A stretch of 64,000 nucleotides of DNA, from contig JAUMUT010000004.1 of the NCBI GenBank assembly GCA_030530525.1, positions 40,794 through 104,793 of the forward strand, in the 5' to 3' direction. Shown here piece after piece: positions 34,287-43,841 of this stretch. The notes beneath the pieces are model-generated. The model saw nothing but the letters and a program-made list of their open reading frames with translations, ran no database searches and was not told where the DNA came from. Source of the DNA: Capnocytophaga sp. GTDB lineage: Bacteria; Bacteroidota; Bacteroidia; Flavobacteriales; Flavobacteriaceae. Position numbers and translations under genes: made by a program. Each line of letters opens with the position of its first letter. Position 1 is the first letter of the stretch.

Positions 34287-36260
34287 TTATAATTCGTCAT
34301 CAGAATCTCCTAAGCTCCATTTAAGAGGAGTGTTAGCATTAGCAGCAGATACACGAACGTATCCTTGCATTTCTTGGTGAAGTGCAGAACAGAAGTCTGT
34401 ACAATAGAAAGGAAATACTCCGACAGATTTTGGAGTCCAAACAAGAGTTTCTGTTTGTCCTGGCATAATAAGAAGCTCAGCATTTTCAGCTCCCATTACA
34501 GAGAATCCGTGAGGGATATCCCAGTCTTGTTCTACGTTAGTAACGTGGAAGTATACAGTATCTCCAACTTTTATACCTTCAATGTTATCAGGTGAGAAGT
34601 GGCTACGGATACAAGTCATATAAACGTGTACGTTGTTACCTTCTCTAACTACCTTAGCATCAGCGTCTGTACGAGTTACGTAAGGGTGTTTGTTTTCTGT
34701 AAGTTTGAATATTTTTGTAGAATTAGGAGCGATAAGGCTTGCAGGCGCACCTTGTGCATAGTGAGGCTCACCAATAGTAGGGAAGTCTAACAATAATTCC
34801 ATTTTATCGCCAGAAATATCAAATAATTGAGCAGATTGGCAAAGCTCAGGACCTGTTGGTAAGTAACGGTCTTTTGTAATTTTGTTCATTACAACCAAGT
34901 ATTTACCAAATGGTTTTTTAGAGTCTCCACCAGGAATCATAAGGTGTCCAGGAGCGTAGTAAGTAGCGTGTCTGTCCAATACTTCCCAAGTACCTACTTT
35001 CCATTTGATAACCTCAGAAGAGATAAAGAATGTAGTATAAGCATTTCCTTTGTCATCAAACTCAGTATGTAGAGGTCCAAGACCAGTACTTTTTACAACA
35101 CCAGCTACAACATCTTCCATTTTTATGATAGGAATACCATATTTGTCTCCTTCAAATTTTTGGTCTTTAATAGCTTGCTCCATTTTAGAGAAAGAGTGTA
35201 CAGTAAGGTCAGATGATAATTTACCATTACCTATAATGTATTCTCCTGTTGGGTCAACATCTACCCCGTGAGGAGATTTTGGTGTAGGAAGTAAATATAC
35301 TAAACCAGGACATTTTGCAGGGTCAAGTACTTTTACTTTTTGTTCTACCTTAGAAGTAGCCATATGAGTGTGTTCATCATAAACGTTATGATAATATGGC
35401 GTATTTAATTCTGTATAATTACCTTTTGCGATATACTCTTCCGCTACTTTCCAGTTGATAGCAGCAATGTAGTCTTTATCGTTTTGAGAAGCTTCTACTT
35501 CTAATAAGCTGTTTGCTTCTTCGGAATTATAAGTTGTGAAGAATACCCATCCGTGAGATGCGTTTTTACCAGAGTGAGCCAAGTCGTAGTTGAATCCTGG
35601 CATCATTACTTGGAATTCCAAGTTTAATCTTCCTGTTTCAGGATTTACTTTTACAAAAGAAATAGTTCCTTTGAATTTTCCTTTGTAATCTTTAATAGCA
35701 ACGTCTTCTTGCGGAATAGGAATAGAGAAACGAGTACCACCTACCACATATTCTGTGTTTTGGGTAACGAAAGTAGAAGAGTGGTTACCACCTGCGTTAG
35801 GAAGCTCAATAATCTCTTCTGTTTCAAAAGTTTTTAAACTTACACGAGCAATACGAGGAGTATTGTTCCCGTTAATAAAAATCCAACGACCATCAACTTC
35901 TCCGTTAGTTTGAGAAAGTTCTGGGTGGTGAGAGTCATCCCAAGGAATGAATCCGTGAGTAGTTTGTAATAAAGGTTTGGTTTCTTCGTTGTAACCATAT
36001 CCTTTTTCAGGGTCTTGTGAGAATACAGGAATTACTTTAAGCATTCTTCCAGAAGGAAGCCCGTAAGTAGCGATTTGTCCGCTAAATCCACCAGACAAAA
36101 ATGCATAATACTCATCGTGTTTTCCAGGCTCTACATATACCCGAGACGCAGCGTCAGAAGCACCAATAGCCCCTGATTTGCCGTCTTTGTTGTCGCTATT
36201 GCCACATCCAACAACAAAAGTACCAGCAACTGCCAAAGTTAACAATTTGCTTGTCTTCAT
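34287..36260 (-). CDS. nosZ: Nitrous oxide reductase, clade II, lipoprotein form
   Basis: Reduces N2O to N2 as the last step of denitrification. The frame opens at a TTG (36266), but the ATG at 36260 gives MKTSKLLTLAVAGTFVVGC, a Sec-type lipoprotein signal with C19 as anchor; there is no twin-arginine motif, which marks clade II. A seven-bladed propeller carries CuZ histidines, for example in WDDSHHPE, HGWVFF, SPHGVDVDP and LHTEFDD. The C-terminal cupredoxin has the CuA ligands C620-x3-C624-x3-H628-x2-M631 and HGF upstream. Length 657 aa is typical. It follows a cytochrome c gene and precedes the NosB-like gene. Confidence 0.97.
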   Translation of the reverse strand: MKTSKLLTLAVAGTFVVGCGNSDNKDGKSGAIGASDAASRVYVEPGKHDEYYAFLSGGFSGQIATYGLPSGRMLKVIPVFSQDPEKGYGYNEETKPLLQTTHGFIPWDDSHHPELSQTNGEVDGRWIFINGNNTPRIARVSLKTFETEEIIELPNAGGNHSSTFVTQNTEYVVGGTRFSIPIPQEDVAIKDYKGKFKGTISFVKVNPETGRLNLEFQVMMPGFNYDLAHSGKNASHGWVFFTTYNSEEANSLLEVEASQNDKDYIAAINWKVAEEYIAKGNYTELNTPYYHNVYDEHTHMATSKVEQKVKVLDPAKCPGLVYLLPTPKSPHGVDVDPTGEYIIGNGKLSSDLTVHSFSKMEQAIKDQKFEGDKYGIPIIKMEDVVAGVVKSTGLGPLHTEFDDKGNAYTTFFISSEVIKWKVGTWEVLDRHATYYAPGHLMIPGGDSKKPFGKYLVVMNKITKDRYLPTGPELCQSAQLFDISGDKMELLLDFPTIGEPHYAQGAPASLIAPNSTKIFKLTENKHPYVTRTDADAKVVREGNNVHVYMTCIRSHFSPDNIEGIKVGDTVYFHVTNVEQDWDIPHGFSVMGAENAELLIMPGQTETLVWTPKSVGVFPFYCTDFCSALHQEMQGYVRVSAANANTPLKWSLGDSDDEL

Positions 36261-36303
36261 AAACAATTTATTTAAAAAATATATTAATATTCAATTATGT
36301 TAT

Positions 36304-36338
36304 AAAAGTCTGTTTAGGTAATTACTAAACAGACTTTT
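36304..36338. other. Hairpin between the cytochrome c gene and nosZ
   Basis: A 14-bp perfect stem, AAAAGTCTGTTTAG (36304-36317) with its complement at 36325-36338, 7-base loop. The T run after it on the minus strand is short (four Ts, then ATAAC), so it may act as partial terminator or RNA processing/stabilising element. Confidence 0.65.
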
Positions 36339-36345
36339 AGTAAGA

Positions 36346-36876
36346 TTATTCAATCGTTCTGAAATATTCCAAAATAGCTCTTGCTTCGTCTTCTTTCAAG
36401 TGCTGATTGGCCATAGGGGCACCATTAGCTTCTGCTAATAATTGCATAGCGATTGGGTCTTTTGCCACCATTTCTTCAGGATTCAAAATCATATTCATAA
36501 CCCACTCAGGAGAACGTCTTTCCAAAATTCCTTTCGGTGCAGGACCAATGAATTTTTTAGAAGGCTTATGACAAGCTGTACAATTGATTTTGAATAATTC
36601 CTTTCCTTTCTCTGCTAATGCTTGGTCTATTGCATCTGCCAAAGGCGGATTTACACTTTTTACAGGACCAATACCTTTATTACTCATAAAGTCCTGATTA
36701 GTAGCACTCTCTGTACTTGTACTCTCTGTTGGGGTTGTTTGAGAAGGAGTAGCCTGAACTTCTTTTGCAGGTTCAGGAGTTGTTGTCGTGTTACCTCCTT
36801 CTTTTTTAGAGCCACCATTACAACTTACCAACATCATAGTTACAATACTTGCTACTGTTACTCTTAATGTTTTCAT
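36346..36876 (-). CDS. Cytochrome c lipoprotein of the nos cluster
   Basis: Small c-type cytochrome anchored to a membrane by lipid and probably the electron donor to NosZ. Signal peptide with lipobox ending at C19 (MLVSC), then a long flexible Thr/Pro/Glu/Ser linker (about 22-70), then one heme domain with C99-T-A-C102-H103 and axial M155 in APMANQ. Length 176 aa. It is the first gene of the nos cluster, with its own -7 box. Since nosR, nosG, nosH and nosC are all missing here, this protein is the only obvious redox partner encoded in the cluster. Confidence 0.9.
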   Translation of the reverse strand: MKTLRVTVASIVTMMLVSCNGGSKKEGGNTTTTPEPAKEVQATPSQTTPTESTSTESATNQDFMSNKGIGPVKSVNPPLADAIDQALAEKGKELFKINCTACHKPSKKFIGPAPKGILERRSPEWVMNMILNPEEMVAKDPIAMQLLAEANGAPMANQHLKEDEARAILEYFRTIE

Positions 36877-36906
36877 TAAAATTTAGTTTTAAGTATTTTA
36901 ATGGCG

Positions 36907-36914
36907 CAAATATA
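36907..36914 (-). promoter_or_regulatory. -7 box (TATATTTG, minus strand) of the nos cluster
   Basis: Plus-strand CAAATATA, reading TATATTTGCGCC on the minus strand, 31 bases before the cytochrome ATG. No -33 TTG is present, which may suggest dependence on an activator. Confidence 0.55.
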
Positions 36915-36984
36915 CATCTTTTTTTTTATTTAAAAAAGATATTTTCATCTTATTTTTTAATTTTGCTAAAAAACTTCAAGAAAA

Positions 36985-36996
36985 TGATAAATATCA
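36985..36996. promoter_or_regulatory. Candidate Crp/Fnr-type operator TGAT-N4-ATCA
   Basis: TGATAAATATCA is a perfect 4+4 palindrome and matches the core of the Fnr/Dnr consensus, but lacks the flanking T and A. It lies about 70-90 bases upstream of the nos -7 box and also just after bshA. Such a short AT-rich palindrome could be chance. Confidence 0.25.
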
Positions 36997-37018
36997 GTTT
37001 TTAATAAAGATTAATTTT

Positions 37019-38140
37019 TTACTTTTCAGATACTTTTCGGTACAAAGCCTCGTACATAGGTATTATTTTATCTTCATCAAATAAAGTAGCCTGTTCCAGA
37101 GCTTGTTTTTTGAATTTATTTAAAATGTAAGGACTTTCAAGTATAAGAAGCGCATTTTCTACCATATTATTAATGTCGCCAATATCGCTCAAAAAGCCTG
37201 AAAATCCATATTTATTCACTTCCGAAAGTCCACCTGCATTGCTTGAAATAACAGGAACGCCCGCCGCCATTGCTTCCAATGCTGCAAGTCCAAAACTTTC
37301 CGATTCTGACGGAAGTATAAATAAATCGGCTGTACATAATATTTCATTGATATCCAAACAATTACCTAAGAAAAGAGTTTCTTCGGAAATTCCTAATTCT
37401 TGGCATAAACGTTGAGCGGGTTCTCTTTCAGGGCCATCGCCAACCATTACCAATTTTGCTTTTTTATGTTTCAATATTTTTTGAAAAACATACACCACAT
37501 CTTCCACTCGTTTTACTTTTCGGAAATTACTAACGTGCATAATGATAAATTCATCTTCATTGGCTATCATATGTCGCTTACATTCTGATTTGTAGGTCTT
37601 TGGATTTAAATTGATAAAATTAGGAATTACTTGTATTTCTTTATCAATGTCAAAAAAATGAAGTGTATCTCTTTTTAAACTTTCAGAAACAGAAGTTACT
37701 GCATCTGAGGCATTTATACTGAAATTGACAGCAGTTTTATAATAAGGATGATTGCCTACCAAAGTAATATCCGTTCCGTGCAAAGTGGTGATTATGGATA
37801 TATTTCTTCCTCTTTCTTTAAGAATTTGTTTTGCCATATAAGCCGCATAAGCATGTGGGATAGCATAATGAGCGTGGATAACATCAATGTTGTATTCCAT
37901 CGCTACTTCTACTAACTTACTTGATAGAGCCAACTCATAAGGTTGATAACGGAATAATGGATATTCTTCCATATAAACCTCGTGAAAGTGAATATTTTTG
38001 TTAAAAAATGCTAAACGAGCTGGCTGGCTGTATGTTATAAAATGAATTTGATATCCTTTTTGTGCTAAATAAAGCCCTAACTCGGTAGCAACCACACCAC
38101 TACCTCCAAAAGTAGGATAACAAACAATAGCTATATTCAT
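37019..38140 (-). CDS. bshA: N-acetyl-alpha-D-glucosaminyl L-malate synthase (bacillithiol synthesis)
   Basis: GT4 glycosyltransferase making the first intermediate of the thiol bacillithiol from UDP-GlcNAc and malate. The start MNIAIVCYPTFGGSGVVATELG is characteristic of BshA, followed by HAHYAIPHAYAAYMAK, TTLHGTDITLVG, and the GT4 donor motif ESFGLAALEAMAAGVPVISS. The ATG at 38140 is preferred over an upstream TTG at 38161. It encodes 373 residues and is 21 bases downstream of tsaD, likely in one transcript. Confidence 0.93.
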   Translation of the reverse strand: MNIAIVCYPTFGGSGVVATELGLYLAQKGYQIHFITYSQPARLAFFNKNIHFHEVYMEEYPLFRYQPYELALSSKLVEVAMEYNIDVIHAHYAIPHAYAAYMAKQILKERGRNISIITTLHGTDITLVGNHPYYKTAVNFSINASDAVTSVSESLKRDTLHFFDIDKEIQVIPNFINLNPKTYKSECKRHMIANEDEFIIMHVSNFRKVKRVEDVVYVFQKILKHKKAKLVMVGDGPEREPAQRLCQELGISEETLFLGNCLDINEILCTADLFILPSESESFGLAALEAMAAGVPVISSNAGGLSEVNKYGFSGFLSDIGDINNMVENALLILESPYILNKFKKQALEQATLFDEDKIIPMYEALYRKVSEK

Positions 38141-38161
38141 AAAATTAATTAAAATTAACAA

Positions 38162-39181
38162 TTAAAATAAAAATCGTGCCTGTGCAGTAACAGACATATC
38201 CGAAAAATCTTTCTTTAAATATTTGAAATAAGAAGCAATACCTATCATAGCAGCATTGTCGGTACAATATTCAAAATCTGGAATAAAAGTTTTCCAATTA
38301 TATTTTAAAGCATTGTCTTTCAACGCTTTTCTTAGAGAAGAATTGGCACAAACACCACCACCTATGGCTATTTGTTTTATTCCTGTTTGGTCAATAGCTT
38401 TTTTTAGCTTAGACATAAGTATCTCAATAATAGTATATTGTATAGAAGCACAAATATCATTAATATTTTGTTCTATAAAATTAGGATTTTCTTTTGTTTT
38501 TTTCTGGATAAAATACAAAATAGAAGTTTTTAATCCTGAAAAACTGAAATTTAGATTAGGAACATTCGGTTTAGGAAAAACAAAAGCCTTAGGATTTCCT
38601 TTCTGTGCATATTTATCAATTAAAGGGCCACCAGGGTAAGGCAAACCTAATATTTTAGCGGCTTTATCAAATGCTTCGCCTGTGGCATCATCTTGGGTTT
38701 CTCCAAGAATTTCCATTGAAAAATAATCATTTACTTTTAATATTTGCGTATGCCCACCGCTAATAGTCATTGCTAAAAAAGGGAAAGTAGGTTTTGTATT
38801 GTTTTCATTATCAATAAAATGAGCTAAAATATGTCCTTGCATATGATTAACTTCTATCAGAGGAATATTTAACCCTAACGCTAATGATTTAGCAAAAGAA
38901 ACACCAACCAATAACGACCCTTGAAGTCCTGGACCGCGAGTAAAACCAATAGCCGAAAGCTGTTTTTTATCAATATTTGCTTTTTGTAAAGCCTGATGTA
39001 CCACAGGAACAATATTTTGTTGGTGTGCTCTGGAAGCTAATTCAGGTACAACTCCTCCGTATTCCTGATGTATTTTTTGGCTTGCAATCACATTAGAAAG
39101 TACTTTTTCTCCTCTTAAAACAGCCGCAGAAGTATCATCACAAGACGATTCTATCGCTAATATATATATGTCTTGATTCAT
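38162..39181 (-). CDS. tsaD: tRNA N6-adenosine threonylcarbamoyltransferase TsaD
   Basis: Transfers threonylcarbamoyl to A37 of ANN-decoding tRNAs, with TsaB and TsaE. Start LAIESSCDDTSAAVL is the ASKHA phosphate loop; EVNHMQGHILAHF provides the metal-binding histidines; further motifs are MTISGGHTQI, GGPLIDKYA and IGGGVCANSSLR. Length 339 aa is normal. Divergent from tamB, a conserved arrangement in Flavobacteria. Confidence 0.96.
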   Translation of the reverse strand: MNQDIYILAIESSCDDTSAAVLRGEKVLSNVIASQKIHQEYGGVVPELASRAHQQNIVPVVHQALQKANIDKKQLSAIGFTRGPGLQGSLLVGVSFAKSLALGLNIPLIEVNHMQGHILAHFIDNENNTKPTFPFLAMTISGGHTQILKVNDYFSMEILGETQDDATGEAFDKAAKILGLPYPGGPLIDKYAQKGNPKAFVFPKPNVPNLNFSFSGLKTSILYFIQKKTKENPNFIEQNINDICASIQYTIIEILMSKLKKAIDQTGIKQIAIGGGVCANSSLRKALKDNALKYNWKTFIPDFEYCTDNAAMIGIASYFKYLKKDFSDMSVTAQARFLF

Positions 39182-39306
39182 TTTTTTTGTTAAATAAAAA
39201 ACAATATTATGTTAATATATTTATTAAAAATTAGTGTTTTGTTTGGTAATAATTAAGAATGTTTTATTAGAAATTTCTTTAATAAAAAAATACTAAGGTA
39301 TAGTTT

Positions 39307-39342
39307 TTGCAAATAAAACTTTATTGTATATTTGTAACTTTG
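39307..39342 (+). promoter_or_regulatory. Overlapping -7 boxes for tamB (TATATTTG and TAACTTTG)
   Basis: Two consensus boxes lie head to tail at 39327-39334 and 39335-39342, about 100 bases before the tamB ATG. A TTG at 39307-39309 is 17 bases from the first. The remaining part of 39182-39437 shows nothing else. Confidence 0.5.
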
Positions 39343-39437
39343 TAAAGAAACATTTTTTTTAGTTATTTTTACACGTAAAATACTGATATATTGTATATTA
39401 ATATATAAAAATAAAATGCAAAGATATTAATTTTTTT

Positions 39438-42400
39438 ATGAAAATAAAAAATTTGAATACGAAAAAAATTTTTAATCTATTTAGGAAGACTTTCAAGTGG
39501 GGGCTGTTAGGGATAGTTATTGTTTTTATCATTCTTTTGCTTCCTCCTGTACAAAGTTATTTGGCATCTTTTGCTACCAAATGGCTTAATGATACTTATA
39601 AAGTTGATATTCAGATAGATAAATTATCTATTAGCCCCACAGGAATGATTGTTCTTGATGGGGTGCTTATCCGTGATACACAGCAAGATACGCTTATTTC
39701 TGCGGAAAAAATACGAACTCCTTTGCTTGATATAAACGAATTAACAAAGGGAAATTTATACTTTTCTTCTATATATGCGGAGAATTTATTTCTGGATATG
39801 AAAACTTATAAAGGAGATTCTTTATCTAATTTAGATGTTTTTGTAGAAAGTTTTGAAGATGGTAGCCCGAAAAGCAACGAACCTTTTATAATGAAAGCTA
39901 AAAAAATTCATTTAAAAGAAAGTCGTTTTCGTGTGTTAGATTATAATAGTGAAAATCCGCAAACGCTTGATATTCAAGAACTTTTTGCCGATGTTTCTGA
40001 TTTTTATATTTTTAATTCTAATATAGATTTAGAGCTTCTTTCAGGGAGTTTGGTTTTAGATAATCATTTAAAAATCAATGATTTAAAGTTAAATTTTTGT
40101 TATTCCGATTCTTTAATTCGTTTGGATAAAATATATGCTAAAACGCCTCATTCGGAAATAGATGCGGATATTGATTTTTTTGCAAAAAATGGCAGTTATT
40201 CAGATTTTCTTAACAAAGTAAATATGAATGCTAATATTCGTCCGTCCGTTGTTGGTACAGATGATATTAATGGTTTTAGTAAAGTTTTTGCAGAAGATAA
40301 AGTAATTGATATTCAAGGAGTTGTAAAAGGTCATTTGAATGGTTTTTCTGCAAGTAATATTCAGCTGGATTATCAAAATACGAGCTTACAGGGCTTGGTG
40401 GATATGACATATGCGTTTAGCGATAAGGATATTGTTTTGGCGGTTACTCTTCCCAAATTTACTACAATATATTCGGATTTGGTGGGGTTAATGCCTGATA
40501 TTTTAGGAAAAAATATTCCAGAAGAACTCAAAGATTTTGGCTTTTTAGAAGGAACTTTACGAGCCGATTATTTTACAAAAGCTATTGATATTGAGGCAGA
40601 TATGTATTCTTCCGTAGGAGGAGATATTTTGGTGAATGGCGGTATTTTTGGCTTGGATAATCCTTCTACGGCTGTTTATCGTGGTAAGTTAGTAACTAAT
40701 CATTTTCGTTTGGGAGATTTTCTTAAAAATAAAGATATAGGAAAAATAACAACTTCGGCGCAAATAACAGGTAAAGGCTTGGATATGAGTAGTTTAGACG
40801 ACTTAATTATGCAAGCCGATATTAAAGAAATTGAATATAGAAATTATTCGTATAAAAATATTCGGTTTGATGGGGCGTATGACGATAAGAAACTTAACGG
40901 AACTTTACGAATTTCAGACTCTAACCTGAAAATGTCTTTGGAAGGGTTGGCGGATATTTCTAAAAAAGAAGATGTCATTGATATAAAAACGAAAGTAGAA
41001 TTGGCAAATCTTAATTCGTTAGGATTTGTTAAAAATGATAGTATAGCCAGTTTAAAAGGAGAAATTACCGTAGATGTTAAAGGAAATTCATTTGATGAGC
41101 TTATTGGTCGGATAAATTTTAAAAATACGACTTATAATAAAAATCAAAATCTTTATAAATTTGAAGATTTTTTTATTGATATTCAGAAAGATACAAATAA
41201 TATCCGTACCATATTAGTAGAATCTCCGGATATTATTACAGGGAAAGTACAAGGAAGGTTTAAATTTGCAGAGATTAACAAAATTTTTCAAAATTCAATA
41301 GGAAGTATCTATACTAATTATAAACCTTTTAAAGTTTCAAAAAATCAATATTTAACATTTGATTTTAAAATATATAACAAAATAATAGAAATATTTTTGC
41401 CCGAATTAGTCTTAGGGAAAAATACATTAATACGAGGAAAAATAGCAGCAGATGAAGCAGATTTTAAATTAAATTTTAAAACGCCTAATATTAATATTTA
41501 TGATAATAAGTTAAAAAACGTTAATTTAATAGTAGATAACAAAAATCCTCTTTACAATACCTATATAGAAATCCAGAAAATTAATACAAATATATATGAT
41601 ATTCAGGACTTTAACCTAATTAATACTACGATTAAAGATACTCTTTTCTTTCGTACAGAATTTAAAGGAGGGCAATCTTTAAAAGATAATTATGTGTTAA
41701 ATTTTTATCATACCATTAATGAGCAAAGGCAATCTGTTGTTGGGTTAAAAAAATCTAGTGTATTTTTTAAAGATAATGAGTGGGTTGTAAGAAATAATAA
41801 TTACGAAAATAAGTTAATTTTTGATAAAAATTTAGATTCTATTCATATTAAAAATTTCAATATAAATCACCAAGACGAATCTATTTCATTAAACGGAATA
41901 CTTGCTAAAAATTCTTATAAAGATATTCATTTAATTTTTGATAAAGTAGAATTGTACAAGATAACGCCTGATATTAAAGGACTTGACTTGGAAGGTAACC
42001 TTAATGGACATTTATCTCTTGTGCAAAGGAAGAGTAAATATTACCCTTCTTCTAACCTTATTATAAAAAAATTTGCCCTTAATAAATACGATATGGGCGA
42101 TTTGGAATTAGGAATTGAAGGAAATGAAGATTTAACTACGTTTAACACAAATTTACAATTTATTAATGGTTTAGGAGAAGGATTCAGAACTATTGGTGAT
42201 ATTGCCATTCGTGATGGACAAACTTTTTTAGAGTTGGATACCAGCTTTAAAGAATTGAATTTGAGTCCTTTCTCTCCTCTTGCTGATGGTATTTTGTCAA
42301 ATATTCGTGGAAATATAACAGGTGCAGCTCATATTTCAGGAAGGCTTAATAAGCCTAAAATAGAAGGAACTTTTTATCTTAATAAAGTAGGAATGGGAAT

Positions 42401-43841
42401 ACCTTATCTTAATGTAGATACTAATTTTGCCCAAAATTCTGAAATTATTTTAAAAGATAATGACTTCATTTTCAATGACATACAATTGACTGATGTGGTG
42501 TATAAAACGCAAGCTACTCTTGGAGGGAAAATCTATCATAAAAAGCTGACAGACTGGTATTTAGATATTAGTTTGGATACTAAAAATAAACGTTTTTTAG
42601 CACTTAATACCCAAGCAAAAGATAACGATTTATTTTATGGAACAGGTTTTATTAACGGAAAAGCTACCCTAAAAGGAAGTGTAGATGATATTACCATTGG
42701 GGTAAAGGCAGTAACAGGAGAAGGAACTAAGTTTAAAATTCCTCTAAGTGATACGCAAACCGTTGGAGATGACTCATTTATCATTTTTAAATCTAAAGAA
42801 AAAGCCGAAAATAGACAAATAGAAGAAGCCACTTACCAAGGGATAAAAATGAATTTTGATTTGGATATTTTGCCCACAGCAGAAGTGGAAATTATTATTG
42901 ACCAAAAAAATAATAGTAATCTTATAGGTAGTGGTGCGGGGACAATTTTGATGGAAATTGACACCAATGGGCAATTTAATATGTGGGGTGACTTTTTGAC
43001 AACCTCTGGTGAGTATAATTTTAAATATGGCGGTGTAATTGATAAAAAATTTAAAGTGTTGCCCAATGGTTCTATCACTTGGAACGGAGCTCCGATGAGC
43101 GCAACACTTAATAATTTGAAAGCGGCTTACACCCTTTATGCAAACCCATCGGTGCTGTTAGAATCTACGCAATATAATCGAAAAATTCAAACCCAAGTGG
43201 TTATTAGTTTAGAAGGAGATTTGTCGCATCCGCAAACCATTTTTGATATAAAATTTCCTGATAGCAACCCAGGTCTTGTATCAGAAATGAATTATCGCTT
43301 GGAAGATACCGATAAAAAACAGCTTCAAGCCTTTGCTTTATTGGCGCAAGGAAATTTTTTAAGTGATGCATCAGCAGGAGATAAAGTGCTGTCTTACAAT
43401 ATGATGGAAACTGCAACAGGAATTTTTAATCAACTTTTGGCAAGTGATGACGATAAACTAAATTTAGGAATTAGCTACGAGGCTGGGGCGGTCAATCCTA
43501 ACCAAGCCTATACAAGTGCAGACCGCTTAGGGCTTACTTTTTCTACTGATATTACGGATAGAATTCTCTTCAATGGGAAGTTTAAATTTCCAATAGGAGG
43601 AGTTACTCAAACTGCAGTTTCTGGCGATTTTGAATTTCAGTTTTTATTGAATAAAGAAAAAACACTGAGTGCTAAAATTTTTAACAGAGAAAATGAATTT
43701 CAACAATATTTATTAGACAGAATTGATTATACACAAGGGATAGGATTGTCATATAAAGTTGATTTTGATACATTTAGAGAATTATGGCGAGGAATTTTTA
43801 GAAAAAATAAAGAAGACGAAGAAGAAAAAAAAGAAGAATGA
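39438..43841 (+). CDS. tamB: TamB-like translocation and assembly module protein (AsmA/DUF490 superfamily)
   Basis: Very large (1467 aa) envelope protein with one N-terminal membrane helix (about 20-43, GLLGIVIVFIILLLPPVQSYLA) and a long beta-rich groove spanning the periplasm; AsmA-like proteins are thought to carry lipids or aid outer-membrane protein assembly. The C-terminal DUF490 domain (about 1090-1440) is recognisable by segments such as GDFLTTSGEYNFKYGGVIDKKF and LSYEAGAVNP-like motifs. The acidic/lysine-rich tail ends just where prmC starts: ATGA overlap of four bases. No tamA or bamA neighbour is present, as usual in this lineage. Confidence 0.9.
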   Translation: MKIKNLNTKKIFNLFRKTFKWGLLGIVIVFIILLLPPVQSYLASFATKWLNDTYKVDIQIDKLSISPTGMIVLDGVLIRDTQQDTLISAEKIRTPLLDINELTKGNLYFSSIYAENLFLDMKTYKGDSLSNLDVFVESFEDGSPKSNEPFIMKAKKIHLKESRFRVLDYNSENPQTLDIQELFADVSDFYIFNSNIDLELLSGSLVLDNHLKINDLKLNFCYSDSLIRLDKIYAKTPHSEIDADIDFFAKNGSYSDFLNKVNMNANIRPSVVGTDDINGFSKVFAEDKVIDIQGVVKGHLNGFSASNIQLDYQNTSLQGLVDMTYAFSDKDIVLAVTLPKFTTIYSDLVGLMPDILGKNIPEELKDFGFLEGTLRADYFTKAIDIEADMYSSVGGDILVNGGIFGLDNPSTAVYRGKLVTNHFRLGDFLKNKDIGKITTSAQITGKGLDMSSLDDLIMQADIKEIEYRNYSYKNIRFDGAYDDKKLNGTLRISDSNLKMSLEGLADISKKEDVIDIKTKVELANLNSLGFVKNDSIASLKGEITVDVKGNSFDELIGRINFKNTTYNKNQNLYKFEDFFIDIQKDTNNIRTILVESPDIITGKVQGRFKFAEINKIFQNSIGSIYTNYKPFKVSKNQYLTFDFKIYNKIIEIFLPELVLGKNTLIRGKIAADEADFKLNFKTPNINIYDNKLKNVNLIVDNKNPLYNTYIEIQKINTNIYDIQDFNLINTTIKDTLFFRTEFKGGQSLKDNYVLNFYHTINEQRQSVVGLKKSSVFFKDNEWVVRNNNYENKLIFDKNLDSIHIKNFNINHQDESISLNGILAKNSYKDIHLIFDKVELYKITPDIKGLDLEGNLNGHLSLVQRKSKYYPSSNLIIKKFALNKYDMGDLELGIEGNEDLTTFNTNLQFINGLGEGFRTIGDIAIRDGQTFLELDTSFKELNLSPFSPLADGILSNIRGNITGAAHISGRLNKPKIEGTFYLNKVGMGIPYLNVDTNFAQNSEIILKDNDFIFNDIQLTDVVYKTQATLGGKIYHKKLTDWYLDISLDTKNKRFLALNTQAKDNDLFYGTGFINGKATLKGSVDDITIGVKAVTGEGTKFKIPLSDTQTVGDDSFIIFKSKEKAENRQIEEATYQGIKMNFDLDILPTAEVEIIIDQKNNSNLIGSGAGTILMEIDTNGQFNMWGDFLTTSGEYNFKYGGVIDKKFKVLPNGSITWNGAPMSATLNNLKAAYTLYANPSVLLESTQYNRKIQTQVVISLEGDLSHPQTIFDIKFPDSNPGLVSEMNYRLEDTDKKQLQAFALLAQGNFLSDASAGDKVLSYNMMETATGIFNQLLASDDDKLNLGISYEAGAVNPNQAYTSADRLGLTFSTDITDRILFNGKFKFPIGGVTQTAVSGDFEFQFLLNKEKTLSAKIFNRENEFQQYLLDRIDYTQGIGLSYKVDFDTFRELWRGIFRKNKEDEEEKKEE

